Assembly: GCA_964387285.1 (NCBI GenBank)
Contig: CAYLWO010000010.1
Location: forward strand, 48,087-112,086
Source of the DNA: Anaerohabitans sp964387285
GTDB lineage: Bacteria > Zhuqueibacterota > Zhuqueibacteria > Residuimicrobiales > Residuimicrobiaceae
Length of the DNA stretch: 64,000 nt
Direction: 5' to 3'
This document shows positions 8,983-17,212 of this stretch, in pieces. The translations under genes were made by a program, and so were the position numbers. Below the pieces are notes generated by a model, which had not been told where the DNA came from, did not search any database, and saw only the letters and a program-made list of their open reading frames with translations. The first letter of the stretch is position 1. Each line of letters begins with the position of its first letter.

Positions 8983-10077
8983 TTAAAATTCCTGGTTTTC
9001 CAAGTTCGGGGGGAATTTATTTTGTTTCAATGTTTCCATGATGAAAGCGGCGAATTTTTGATGACCGCTGTTGTTAAAATGCTTGCCAGGGGTCCGATAG
9101 TCGCTTTTTTGAATATTATCCGGATAATAATAACTAAACGTTTTGAAGAGATCTTTTCTTTCCTCTATGGACCGTTCTTTATCCGTGTCGGAATTCACAA
9201 ATGGTATCATGAACAGGAATAATTTTGCATCATGTTCGCGACAAACCTGTGCTGTCTCTGTCAGGGCCTTGGTCACCCATTGACGAGACGAATCCAGGGG
9301 TATGCGTTCATGAAAATGGAGCGAAAGGTACACCGCTTTGCCGACGATGGTTTTGAAAAGAAAACAGTTCCAGGCATCGGAACATCTGCCGCACTTTCTA
9401 CACGAAAAGTACGTAAAAGCTTCTTCGGCGTTGTTAAAAAAGCGACCGCTGTCATCATAGCCCAATAAAAATCCGATGCTGCTCGAGTAGTGCAAATTTT
9501 TATTCGGTCTCATCAATAGCGGTCTATCGCTGACATCGTTGCCCAGATAGACACAGACGGCGACAATGTCGGGTTTTAAAACAGGCAGGTATTTTTTTGT
9601 AATCAGGGCGTATTGCTGGGGATCTGTTCCGGGAATCCCGCCATTGTAAACGTAATACCCTGCCCGTTGCAACAGATCTGCGAAGCAATGGGTGATCGGT
9701 TCTGCCGATTGTCCCCAGACAAACGAATCGCCGATCAGCAATATTTTTGTTTGCTGGGTGTCGACATACTCAAACGCGTTCCCTCGAAATCCGTCTTTAT
9801 TTACCCCGATATGAGCTTGCTTTTTAGTGGCCGGATCGGCAAAATAGTCAGGATTCGCCCGGAAAATACCTTCCTCGTCGGTATAGAAATTATCGTAAAA
9901 TTGGATCCTGGTCGTGGCGCATTTAATGCAAAATTGTTTGTATCTTTCCCCTTCGGAGCCGCTCTTTTCCGTCTCGGCGATGGTCTGCATGCCCGCGAGG
10001 CGACACAGGCCTTCCAAGAGTAAAAGCAAAAGGAACAGCAATCCGATATTAAACAGAATCAGCTGCAATTTTTTCAT
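8983..10077 (-). CDS. Membrane-anchored SGNH/GDSL hydrolase-like protein
   Basis: A 364-residue protein with an N-terminal membrane anchor or signal (residues 5-27, leucine-rich). The SGNH core shows KILLIGDSFVWGQ (block I with the catalytic Ser), YNGGIPGTDPQQY (block II Gly), VYLGNDV (block III Asn) and, near the C-terminus, a HFNNSGHQKFA block giving the catalytic His with an Asn in place of the usual Asp two residues before. Such proteins near capsule loci often add or remove acyl groups on exported glycans (AlgX/AlgJ-like). A periplasmic esterase or O-acetyltransferase is the best guess. The N-S-G-H form, replacing D-x-x-H, is slightly unusual. Confidence 0.7.
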   Translation of the reverse strand: MKKLQLILFNIGLLFLLLLLLEGLCRLAGMQTIAETEKSGSEGERYKQFCIKCATTRIQFYDNFYTDEEGIFRANPDYFADPATKKQAHIGVNKDGFRGNAFEYVDTQQTKILLIGDSFVWGQSAEPITHCFADLLQRAGYYVYNGGIPGTDPQQYALITKKYLPVLKPDIVAVCVYLGNDVSDRPLLMRPNKNLHYSSSIGFLLGYDDSGRFFNNAEEAFTYFSCRKCGRCSDAWNCFLFKTIVGKAVYLSLHFHERIPLDSSRQWVTKALTETAQVCREHDAKLFLFMIPFVNSDTDKERSIEERKDLFKTFSYYYPDNIQKSDYRTPGKHFNNSGHQKFAAFIMETLKQNKFPPNLENQEF

Positions 10078-10123
10078 ATGTTGCAGCGAATGTTAATGCA
10101 GACAACAACAGACAGCCGTATCA

Positions 10124-10921
10124 TCACGCTATCCTGTAATTGGCCATTCGACATAACTGTAAGTATAAAGCCCGGACGCGCCCGGGAATAACTCTGCCGG
10201 GGAGCGATCTCTTCAAACTCGGATCAATGAAACGATCATGTAACGCTACGCCGATGGCCTTTGACAGCATGGGCAGGGCGGTTCCGTTGAATATTTGATT
10301 ATAGTGCACAAAAATCAGGTTGTTGTTCCGGCTGTGTTTGTTCACTATATGACTATAGATATTGATCCAAACCTCGTACGCCATCGTCCTGTTGATATAG
10401 AGGCTGTGAAGATATTTCTTTGCATGACATTCCTGCAGAATGCTGTTTACCGTGATATCCGGCTCCCGGAACACACAGATGAACACCGTGTCAGGTTTTA
10501 AAAATTTTTGCCACACCGGCAGGGTGTAACTGAACCGGGGATCCTTGTAGCAGAAAGGTTCTCTGGCTAAAACCCGGTTTATGTCAGCGGCCAAATCCGG
10601 AGTGAATTCGTCCACAGTGACCTGCAGAGGCAGGCTGAGCAGCCACCGCTGATTTTTTCCGATCGGTTTGTAGACACTGCCCTTGTTCAAAAACAACCTG
10701 ATCAAGGCTGATTTAAGATTTGCGCCGGCATAACGGTGAAGAATATCCTCATTGATGCGATTGATCGTATTCCATTCGAAAAAACCTTTCGGATTCGATT
10801 GACTCGGTTTGTACAACTGGTCGCCCAGGAAATAACCCGCGTCGTGCAAAATGCCGGCCAACATGCTCGTGCCCGAGCGACCCGAACCCAGAATGAGACA
10901 ATTTTTTTTATCCAGTTCCAT
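10124..10921 (-). CDS. Sulfotransferase family protein
   Basis: A 265-residue protein. LILGSGRSGTSMLAGIL near residues 9-25 is the PAPS 5'-phosphosulfate loop in the GSGRSGTS form, followed by the 'GYFLGD...SNPKGFFEW' region typical of a bacterial Sulfotransfer family. VFICVFREPDITVNSIL carries the 3'-phosphate Arg and Ser. It lies 11 bases downstream of the Wzt gene and upstream of the SGNH gene. Because it directly follows the exporter ATPase, it is a candidate for a late or chain-end sulfation step, but that is inference. Confidence 0.83.
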   Translation of the reverse strand: MELDKKNCLILGSGRSGTSMLAGILHDAGYFLGDQLYKPSQSNPKGFFEWNTINRINEDILHRYAGANLKSALIRLFLNKGSVYKPIGKNQRWLLSLPLQVTVDEFTPDLAADINRVLAREPFCYKDPRFSYTLPVWQKFLKPDTVFICVFREPDITVNSILQECHAKKYLHSLYINRTMAYEVWINIYSHIVNKHSRNNNLIFVHYNQIFNGTALPMLSKAIGVALHDRFIDPSLKRSLPGRVIPGRVRALYLQLCRMANYRIA

Positions 10922-10932
10922 CAGCGCTGTGA

Positions 10933-12399
10933 TTATTCGATGATTGTTTTTTGATTCAGACTTACAATGCCGCCGCCGGATTTATCGTCTGAAATCACGC
11001 GAAAGACATAGGCATCGACAATCCGCGAGACGACTAGATTTTCATTGTTCATAAATGTTCTCAGACCGATATTGATATAGTAGCTCTTTCCGCCGATCAG
11101 CAGGCAGTCAAACAGCATCTTGTAGGTCATGATCATGCCTTCGGAGACGGCCTGATTGAGGAAATTGTTTTTATCAGGGTACATAAACCAGGCGATATCC
11201 TGCCCTTGTTGCGTCTTGATAGAGTTGGAAAATTGAATGTTATCCAGTTTTGCATTAAACAGCACCTTGTACTGAAAACAGTAACGCTGTCCCTGTACCA
11301 GAACATTGACGCGTTTGCCGTCTTCGGTGACAATTTCGCAATCATAAATAGTGACGTCAAAGTTGCGCAATTCCACGATAGTCTGTGAAAGAAATGCCGG
11401 CAAATAATAGGGTTGAAAGCCCTGGTTCTCAAAGAGATCGTCGCTTGCCGCCTGATTCGTAGTGTTCTCCTTGCCCTGGCAGTCGAAGTCAAACGGCATG
11501 GCGTCACTGGTCGTCAGATCAAAAATCTCTTTTCTTTTTTCGTTTTTATCGAGTTCACAGATCTCGTCAAGAACCGACGAATGGTGTTCTTCCCTGGCGT
11601 AAATCAATTTTTGATAATACATGGTTACCAGTTTCGGCGGCCCCTGCAAGAGTATTTCGCCTTTATCCAGGAGAATCGCCCGGGTGCAGAGTAAATTGAC
11701 GGAATTGACGTCATGGCTGACAAACAGAATCGTTTTTCCCCCCTTGAAAAACTGTTCCATCCGCGCATGACACTTGCGTTTAAACAGGTCATCGCCGACC
11801 GCCAGCACCTCGTCCAATATTAAAATATCGGGATTGATATGAACCGATACTGCAAACGACAATCTGGCTTTCATGCCGCTGGAATAGGTTTTTATCGGTT
11901 GAAAAATATACTCGCCCAATTCGGAGAATTCAATAATCTGGTTTTTGATTTGATCTATCTCGTCGCGGCGATAGCCCAAAATGGTGCAAAAAAAAGAAAT
12001 GTTCTCGATGCCGGTAAATTCCGGATTAAAACAGGAACCGAGTTCAAAAATTGCCGCTATTTTTCCGGTTACCGCGACCGAACCCTCGGTCGGGGTGATG
12101 ACTTTGGCGATGATCTTGAGCAGGGTTGATTTGCCGCTGCCGTTCCTGCCCACGATGCCGAGGATTTCACCCCGTTTGATCCGCAGGTTGATGTTTTTCA
12201 GAGCAAAAAAGTCATGATGGTAAATTTTTTTGAACGGATGCAGCGCTTCCTTCAGCCGGTCCTGGCGGTTGTTGTATAAAATGTACTTTTTGGAGATCTC
12301 CCGTAACGCGACGACAGGCTCCTCGCCGGACATAAGGTTCGGCTGCATCAAAGACGAATTGATTGTATTTTCAGTTCTCACCCTGCCTCTAGATAACAT
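10933..12399 (-). CDS. wzt: Polysaccharide ABC exporter, ATP-binding subunit with Wzt-like C-terminal domain
   Basis: About 488 residues. The N-terminal ATPase has Walker A GRNGSGKST, an ELGSCFNPEFTGIENI stretch typical of Wzt/TagH proteins, signature YSSGMKARL, Walker B ILILDEVLAVGD and the H-loop LFVSHD. After residue 280 a linker leads to a beta-rich C-terminal domain (about 340-480) like the Wzt carbohydrate-binding domain that recognises a modified chain end before export. The ATG at 12399 overlaps the permease stop by 11 bases; a GTG at 12381 has a better Shine-Dalgarno (AGAGG), so the start is uncertain. It pairs with the permease just upstream. Confidence 0.9.
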   Translation of the reverse strand: MLSRGRVRTENTINSSLMQPNLMSGEEPVVALREISKKYILYNNRQDRLKEALHPFKKIYHHDFFALKNINLRIKRGEILGIVGRNGSGKSTLLKIIAKVITPTEGSVAVTGKIAAIFELGSCFNPEFTGIENISFFCTILGYRRDEIDQIKNQIIEFSELGEYIFQPIKTYSSGMKARLSFAVSVHINPDILILDEVLAVGDDLFKRKCHARMEQFFKGGKTILFVSHDVNSVNLLCTRAILLDKGEILLQGPPKLVTMYYQKLIYAREEHHSSVLDEICELDKNEKRKEIFDLTTSDAMPFDFDCQGKENTTNQAASDDLFENQGFQPYYLPAFLSQTIVELRNFDVTIYDCEIVTEDGKRVNVLVQGQRYCFQYKVLFNAKLDNIQFSNSIKTQQGQDIAWFMYPDKNNFLNQAVSEGMIMTYKMLFDCLLIGGKSYYINIGLRTFMNNENLVVSRIVDAYVFRVISDDKSGGGIVSLNQKTIIE

Positions 12400-13207
12400 C
12401 TGCAAAATGCGGTTTCAATCTGGTAAATATCCCTATACCCACAAAGAGCAAAAGGACGGTCCAGGTCCAAAAATAAAGGCCATATTGCCATTGATGCCAA
12501 AAAGGAATTTGCTGTAAAAAACTGAAACGATATCCTTCAACTATATAAAAAAGCGGATTCAACATGAGCACTCTGGATGCTTTTTCGCTGAGCAGGCTCG
12601 GATCCCAAAAAACAGGCGTGAGAAAATATAAAAATCGAAGCAGAATCTGGACGATGTTTCTGACATCCGGGAAAAAAAGAGAAACCGACGAGGTGATCCA
12701 GCCAAGGCCGACCATAAACAGGCTGATGGCAAACATGTAATAGATCACCTGAAACCACCACAGCGTCGGGGTAACGCCGCTCAGCATAACAATTATTATT
12801 GCGATAGCGACGACGATGAAATGCAAAAAGAGCTCGGAGAGAAGGCTTACGATAGGTAAGACGCTGGCGCGCAGATCGGCCCTTTTGATCAGGAACGAAT
12901 ACACCTGTAAAGAGTTGGTCGCCCGAGATACGGCAGACTGGAAAAAACCGAATGACGCAATGCCGATGATCAAGTGGGATATAAAGTTGGTCTTGGATAA
13001 AGAATTACTGCGCCACAGGGTGCTGCGGACGAACCAGAAAACAAGCATCATGGCCAGAGGATCGATAATCGCCCAGGATAATCCCAGACTGTTGCCGACG
13101 TACTGCTGTTTAAAATCCCGTTTCACCAATTCAAAAACCAGATATCTTTTTGTATAAAGATAGCGTACAAATTGAAGGAATTCATTGCCTATCTTTAAAG
13201 GGCTCAT
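12389..13207 (-). CDS. wzm: Polysaccharide ABC exporter, permease subunit
   Basis: An ABC-2 type permease with about six membrane segments. The YLVFELVKRDFKQQYVGNSLG block just before the first segment is the hallmark of Wzm/TagG permeases, and a P-D-V-R-N-I-V-Q-I-L segment near the fifth helix is also typical. The start at 13207 has AGAGAG upstream and leaves the usual 25-45 residues before the first helix. Longer reading to 13246 or 13273 would approach or overlap the GT2 gene. With Wzt it would move a lipid-linked polysaccharide across the inner membrane. Confidence 0.88.
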   Translation of the reverse strand: MSPLKIGNEFLQFVRYLYTKRYLVFELVKRDFKQQYVGNSLGLSWAIIDPLAMMLVFWFVRSTLWRSNSLSKTNFISHLIIGIASFGFFQSAVSRATNSLQVYSFLIKRADLRASVLPIVSLLSELFLHFIVVAIAIIIVMLSGVTPTLWWFQVIYYMFAISLFMVGLGWITSSVSLFFPDVRNIVQILLRFLYFLTPVFWDPSLLSEKASRVLMLNPLFYIVEGYRFSFLQQIPFWHQWQYGLYFWTWTVLLLFVGIGIFTRLKPHFADVI

Positions 13208-13250
13208 GATCGCTCTCTGTTGGTAAACCGGGATGATTGCCGCCATCCCG

Positions 13251-14228
13251 TCATTTTTCGATGAAAAAATCAAAAATATATCTCAACGGCCTGGTTATGC
13301 GCCAACTCCAGGAATCATGCAGCTGTCGTACCCTTAAGTTGAGCTGTTCGATCCTGTCAGACAATGCCTTGGGTCTGTTGAGAAGGTAATCGATGGTAAA
13401 CTCTGAAGCGACTGCTTTGGCAAAAGCGCTTTCTCCCATAGATTTTACAAACCGCATGAACGCCAGCAGATCAAAAGTGATCGGCGGCGGCGCCGGTGGA
13501 TTAAAGTCGCTCTCGCCGCGAAAGAGCTTTTGCTCGGCGGTGAGGATCTGCACAGCTTCCTGGTCGTAGCAGTTCATATGCCGGCTGATCTTCTGGGCGG
13601 CATGCCGCCTGATTCCGCCCAAGAGGGTGTTGACCGTATACAGCCGGGCGTAGCGATAAAACCGGGCCCACAGTTCCAAATCACCGGCATAGTTCAGATC
13701 GGCCCGTATATAAGCCCCGGCTTTTTCCCAGAGCGTTCGCCGCCAAAACGTGCTCTCTTGCTGAATGTAGGGCCGGTCATACTCCTTGCGCAGATACTGC
13801 GCCCGGCAATAGGCGGGTAAACTACCTTCATTGATAAAACTGATGCGTCCGGCCTCGTCCCAGGTTGCGATGATGCCGGTCAACCAGTCCACCTCCGGAT
13901 GCTCGTTTAAGAGATAGGCAACCTTGAATAATGCATTCGGCTGCAGCTTGTCATCGGAATTAAGCCATGCCATGATCGAGCCGGTGGTTCGTGCAAAGCC
14001 ATCATGGATGGCGGCATACTGGCCGCCGTCGGGCTTGCTCTGCCAGTAGGTTAAATGCTTTTCATGTTTTTTAATGATGCCTACCGAGTTGTCCGTGCTG
14101 CCGCCGTCCATGATGATATATTCGAGATTGGGATAGTTCTGCCCCAGTACGGATTCGATAGTTTCCTCGAGGTACTGCCCCTGGTTAAACGACGGCGTAA
14201 CCAGTGCGATGCACGGCAACCTGTTCAT
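13251..14228 (-). CDS. Glycosyltransferase family 2
   Basis: A GT-A fold transferase of about 325 residues. IALVTPSFNQGQYLEETIES, YIIMDGGSTDNS and IMAWLNSDDK (the metal-binding DD) are the three classic GT2 blocks, and SKPDGGQYAAIHDGF is typical of the family that resembles colanic-acid WcaA-type enzymes. The ATG at 14228 puts the first strand at residue 5 and lies 5 bases after the radical SAM stop; an upstream in-frame start at 14273 would overlap that gene. The C-terminal 60 residues are basic and may touch the membrane. Confidence 0.87.
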   Translation of the reverse strand: MNRLPCIALVTPSFNQGQYLEETIESVLGQNYPNLEYIIMDGGSTDNSVGIIKKHEKHLTYWQSKPDGGQYAAIHDGFARTTGSIMAWLNSDDKLQPNALFKVAYLLNEHPEVDWLTGIIATWDEAGRISFINEGSLPAYCRAQYLRKEYDRPYIQQESTFWRRTLWEKAGAYIRADLNYAGDLELWARFYRYARLYTVNTLLGGIRRHAAQKISRHMNCYDQEAVQILTAEQKLFRGESDFNPPAPPPITFDLLAFMRFVKSMGESAFAKAVASEFTIDYLLNRPKALSDRIEQLNLRVRQLHDSWSWRITRPLRYIFDFFIEK

Positions 14229-14233
14229 GATTT

Positions 14234-15184
14234 TCACGTCCTGCGAACCAGCCCTGCCAAACGCGAGAGCCATTTTGACTTTAGCTTGCCTCTGCTCCAG
14301 GAACGACGAGGATCATCCGATTCGATAAACAGTTCACTTTGGGCATAGTTCTTTGACTGACATTCGCGCAGATAGCGGTCGTAAAAAAGATAGTTATAGT
14401 TACAGCCGCAACTTTTGTTCGGACACTTTTTCATATCCTGCAGAATATATGAAGATAACCCCGGGAATGCCTCATCAACCAGCGACACGCTATGGCTGTG
14501 TTTTCTGGTAGTGCACCAAAGGTCATATTTCAAGGTACCATCCGACTCGATCAGAAAATAGAAATACCCCAGAGCGCAACGTTTGCCGATGGAAGAGATA
14601 TAGGCGCCGGTATTTTTTTTTCTCTTATCGCCGGCGTCTGCTTCGGTCCAGGGAACAATGAAAGGTTGAAAAAGTATTTTAAATCCTGTCTCCCGACCGA
14701 TTCTGTCGAGTTCGGCACGATCATGGGCAGAAAGTTCCATGTCGACCTGGGAAAGCGTTATCAACAGCTTCCCTTTGTATTCATTGGCCGTGGCGATAAT
14801 CGCATCGATTTCCTCCCGGCTTCTCAGCGAAACATGAATGCTCACCAGAACCTGCGAAAGATATCGGGCAATGGCTTTGAACCGGTCCACCAATCTGAGA
14901 TTGGTGATTAACCAAATCTCAATATTGCCGGCTGCAGCCAGAATGCGGACAGCCTCCTCCAGGTGGGAGGCCAATGTCGGTTCACCGCCCGTGAGGTTGA
15001 CCACGATGCGCTCATACTCTCTGCTGAGCTCCACGATCCGTCTGGCTACCGTCACCTCATCACCGGGACGATACAGCATTTTGTCCTTTGGCTTTTGAGA
15101 ATATTCGGTTTTATTGACGCAATAACTGCACCTGAGGTTGCAGTTGTCTACCACAACCCATTCAAAAAATGCGAACGTGTGCAC
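14234..15184 (-). CDS. Radical SAM protein
   Basis: A 316-residue radical SAM enzyme. The 4Fe-4S motif CNLRCSYC (CxxxCxxC) is near residues 14-21, followed by the glycine-rich LTGGEPTL block that contacts S-adenosylmethionine. Further cysteines near the C-terminus (CALGYFYF, CTTRKH, CPNKSCGCNY) suggest an auxiliary cluster of SPASM/twitch type. As first gene of the minus-strand operon it could modify a sugar or another cluster product; no substrate can be deduced. Radical SAM genes are uncommon in capsule loci, so it deserves attention. Confidence 0.85.
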   Translation of the reverse strand: MHTFAFFEWVVVDNCNLRCSYCVNKTEYSQKPKDKMLYRPGDEVTVARRIVELSREYERIVVNLTGGEPTLASHLEEAVRILAAAGNIEIWLITNLRLVDRFKAIARYLSQVLVSIHVSLRSREEIDAIIATANEYKGKLLITLSQVDMELSAHDRAELDRIGRETGFKILFQPFIVPWTEADAGDKRKKNTGAYISSIGKRCALGYFYFLIESDGTLKYDLWCTTRKHSHSVSLVDEAFPGLSSYILQDMKKCPNKSCGCNYNYLFYDRYLRECQSKNYAQSELFIESDDPRRSWSRGKLKSKWLSRLAGLVRRT

Positions 15185-15532
15185 CCTGATCCTTTACAGA
15201 ATAGACTCTCCTGACGCGCTATCTTGGGTCTGCAGACGAGTCGGGAAGAAAAGATAAGACTCCCAAGCACCAATGTACAATAATAGTTAATTGTTTGTAA
15301 ATATATCTATTATGGAGGAAAATGTCAATATAATTAACAGACCGGCGTTTAAAGATCCAGGTCTTCCAGTACGCGGTATTTTTCTTGAGAGGCATTTAAC
15401 AATTGAGCCAAGCAGCGGTTGAACTTTTTTCTCGCTTGGTTTCGTAGATGGATCTCAAAGCTACAAAGCTTTGCATGGTGCGCGGGTCTGTCACCGATCA
15501 AACGGATGCAATAAACCTTCCGACTCTTGTGC
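15185..15532. other. Intergenic region with probable operon promoter and a short unexplained reading frame
   Basis: About 350 bases between the radical SAM gene and the flavoprotein gene. The part at 15260-15325 is strongly AT-rich and probably holds the promoter of the long minus-strand polysaccharide operon. Nearer the flavoprotein, an open frame on the minus strand (about 15349-15540) encodes a protein-like tail with a cysteine and basic helices (KLCSFEIHLRNQARKKF). It lacks a start codon of its own outside the flavoprotein gene, so it may be a remnant of a lost gene. I do not call it as a gene. Confidence 0.4.
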
Positions 15533-16945
15533 TTATTCGAGGTATCCCTTGTCCGTATTGACGCTCCACACGTCATTGGCTTCGCCCAGAATGTTGCGGG
15601 CGGCGTACACGCCGGTGAGCATCGAATGATCCTGATTGTTGTAGCGGTGCATGCCGTTGCGCCCGATGGTGTGCAAATTGGAAAATTGCGCCAGGTATTG
15701 GCGGAGGATTTCCAGATTTTTCCGATAGTCGTCATCATAAACCGGATAAGCTTTTTCCATGCGCACCACCCTGCCGTCTTCCACTTCATCAGCCTGGATC
15801 AAGCCGAGGCAGGCGCATTCTTGAATTGCCAGTTTAATCAGCTGTTCATCGGGCCAGTGCCACTCCGGGTCGTGTTGCCAGAGAAAATATTCCAATCCCA
15901 GCGAGGTGCGCGCCGGATCCGGGGTCATGGCAGGACTCCAGTTCTTAAAGTTTTGTATGCGTCCCACCTTTGTTTCCGGCGTGTTGATATAAAGCCAGTT
16001 ATCGGGAAAGATATTTTCCCGGTTAATGATCAACATAACGGTGATGAAATCGCGATAGCGCAGATCACGGGCTATTTGCCGTATCGGGTCCGGCGGCAAA
16101 GGATCAAGCGCGAGGATCAACTCGCGCAGCGGCATGGAGGATATAAAATGTTTGCCGTGGTATTCGATCTGTTCGCCGGATGGCCGAAGCGTCTCGACGC
16201 TTTTCACCTTGGCCTGGTGGTGTCGAATCCGCACGGCTTTTTCTTTGTACACTACGGAAGAGCCCTGCTCAACCAGTTGTTGTGCGCAACACTCCCACAT
16301 CTGACCCGGGCCAAATCGCGGATAATGAAATTCATTGATGAGCGAAACGGCTTTGCTGCCGCGATGCATCAGTTGGCCAAAAAACGCATCAGCCAGCACC
16401 TTTTTAAGTGAAAGGTTTTTAATGCGTTGCGCCGCCCAATCCGCTGAAATTTTGTGGCAGGGAATCCCCCAAACTTTTTCCGTATAGGACTTGAAAAAGA
16501 TATCATACAAACGATAGCCGAAGCGGTTGGATATCCAGAGTTCGAGATTTCTGTCCTTGTCGTAGGGGAAAAGCTTGGCGCGGCCATAGCTCAAACACAC
16601 ATGCAACGCTTCCTGCCATCCCAGGCCCAAAATGGCATTAAGCGGTTTAAGTGGATAATCGAAAAAATGACCGCGATAATGTATGCGCGAAAGCCTCGGC
16701 CGCAGCAATAAATCCTCCTGAAGCATTTCTCTCCAAAGCGTTTTTATGTACGGCACTTTTGTGAAGAAGCGATGACCGCCGATGTCGAAACGATAGCCGC
16801 GATAATTCACGGTGCGTGAAATGCCGCCGACCTGGTCACTCGCTTCCAATACGGTTGCGCGCATACCCTGCTTGGCCAACTCGAAAGCCGCGCTCAAACC
16901 TGCGGGTCCTGCGCCAATGATGACAATTTCGGGAGACGGTAACAT
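15533..16945 (-). CDS. FAD-dependent oxidoreductase, UDP-galactopyranose mutase-like
   Basis: A 470-residue flavoprotein. The N-terminal dinucleotide fold reads IVIIGAGPAGLSAAFELAKQG, with the acidic E of the second strand (ATVLEASDQVGG) and a GGHRFFTK block. HYRGHFFDYPLKP, YTEKVWGIPC and the C-terminal NGMHRYNNQDHSMLTG match proteins annotated as UDP-galactopyranose mutase-like or protoporphyrinogen oxidase-like in exopolysaccharide clusters. It probably remodels a nucleotide sugar or a glycan. It is separated by 348 bases from the operon below and has its own upstream region. The family is broad, so the reaction is uncertain. Confidence 0.75.
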   Translation of the reverse strand: MLPSPEIVIIGAGPAGLSAAFELAKQGMRATVLEASDQVGGISRTVNYRGYRFDIGGHRFFTKVPYIKTLWREMLQEDLLLRPRLSRIHYRGHFFDYPLKPLNAILGLGWQEALHVCLSYGRAKLFPYDKDRNLELWISNRFGYRLYDIFFKSYTEKVWGIPCHKISADWAAQRIKNLSLKKVLADAFFGQLMHRGSKAVSLINEFHYPRFGPGQMWECCAQQLVEQGSSVVYKEKAVRIRHHQAKVKSVETLRPSGEQIEYHGKHFISSMPLRELILALDPLPPDPIRQIARDLRYRDFITVMLIINRENIFPDNWLYINTPETKVGRIQNFKNWSPAMTPDPARTSLGLEYFLWQHDPEWHWPDEQLIKLAIQECACLGLIQADEVEDGRVVRMEKAYPVYDDDYRKNLEILRQYLAQFSNLHTIGRNGMHRYNNQDHSMLTGVYAARNILGEANDVWSVNTDKGYLE

Positions 16946-17212
16946 TTGCGAATTTAGTCAAAAACCATTCGAAATGCAAACGGAAATAAAAAAATACGTT
17001 GCACTTATTAACCAAAAACAATCAGGCACAAATCGTATTAAATTATCCCAACTCGATTGTTACTCTTGAAAATGGAATTAGACCTGGCTATATTGTGTTG
17101 ACAAGGCAATCTGTCCAGGAACTTTTTGAACGGTTTGTAGGCGTCGCAAAACGTTTTTACGATATTTAATTGAACACCAGGCCGATTTTCATTTCAAAGC
17201 GGGAATGAGCCA

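Noticed and set aside
15541..15789. The first part of a minus-strand open frame that ends at 15349
   Set aside because: It is a different frame of the UDP-galactopyranose-mutase-like gene and has the amino acid composition of a shadow frame.
16990..17169. A plus-strand open stretch ending LTRQSVQELFERFVGVAKRFYDI
   Set aside because: It looks slightly protein-like but has no start codon or ribosome site, is under 60 codons, and matches nothing I recognise; chance cannot be excluded.
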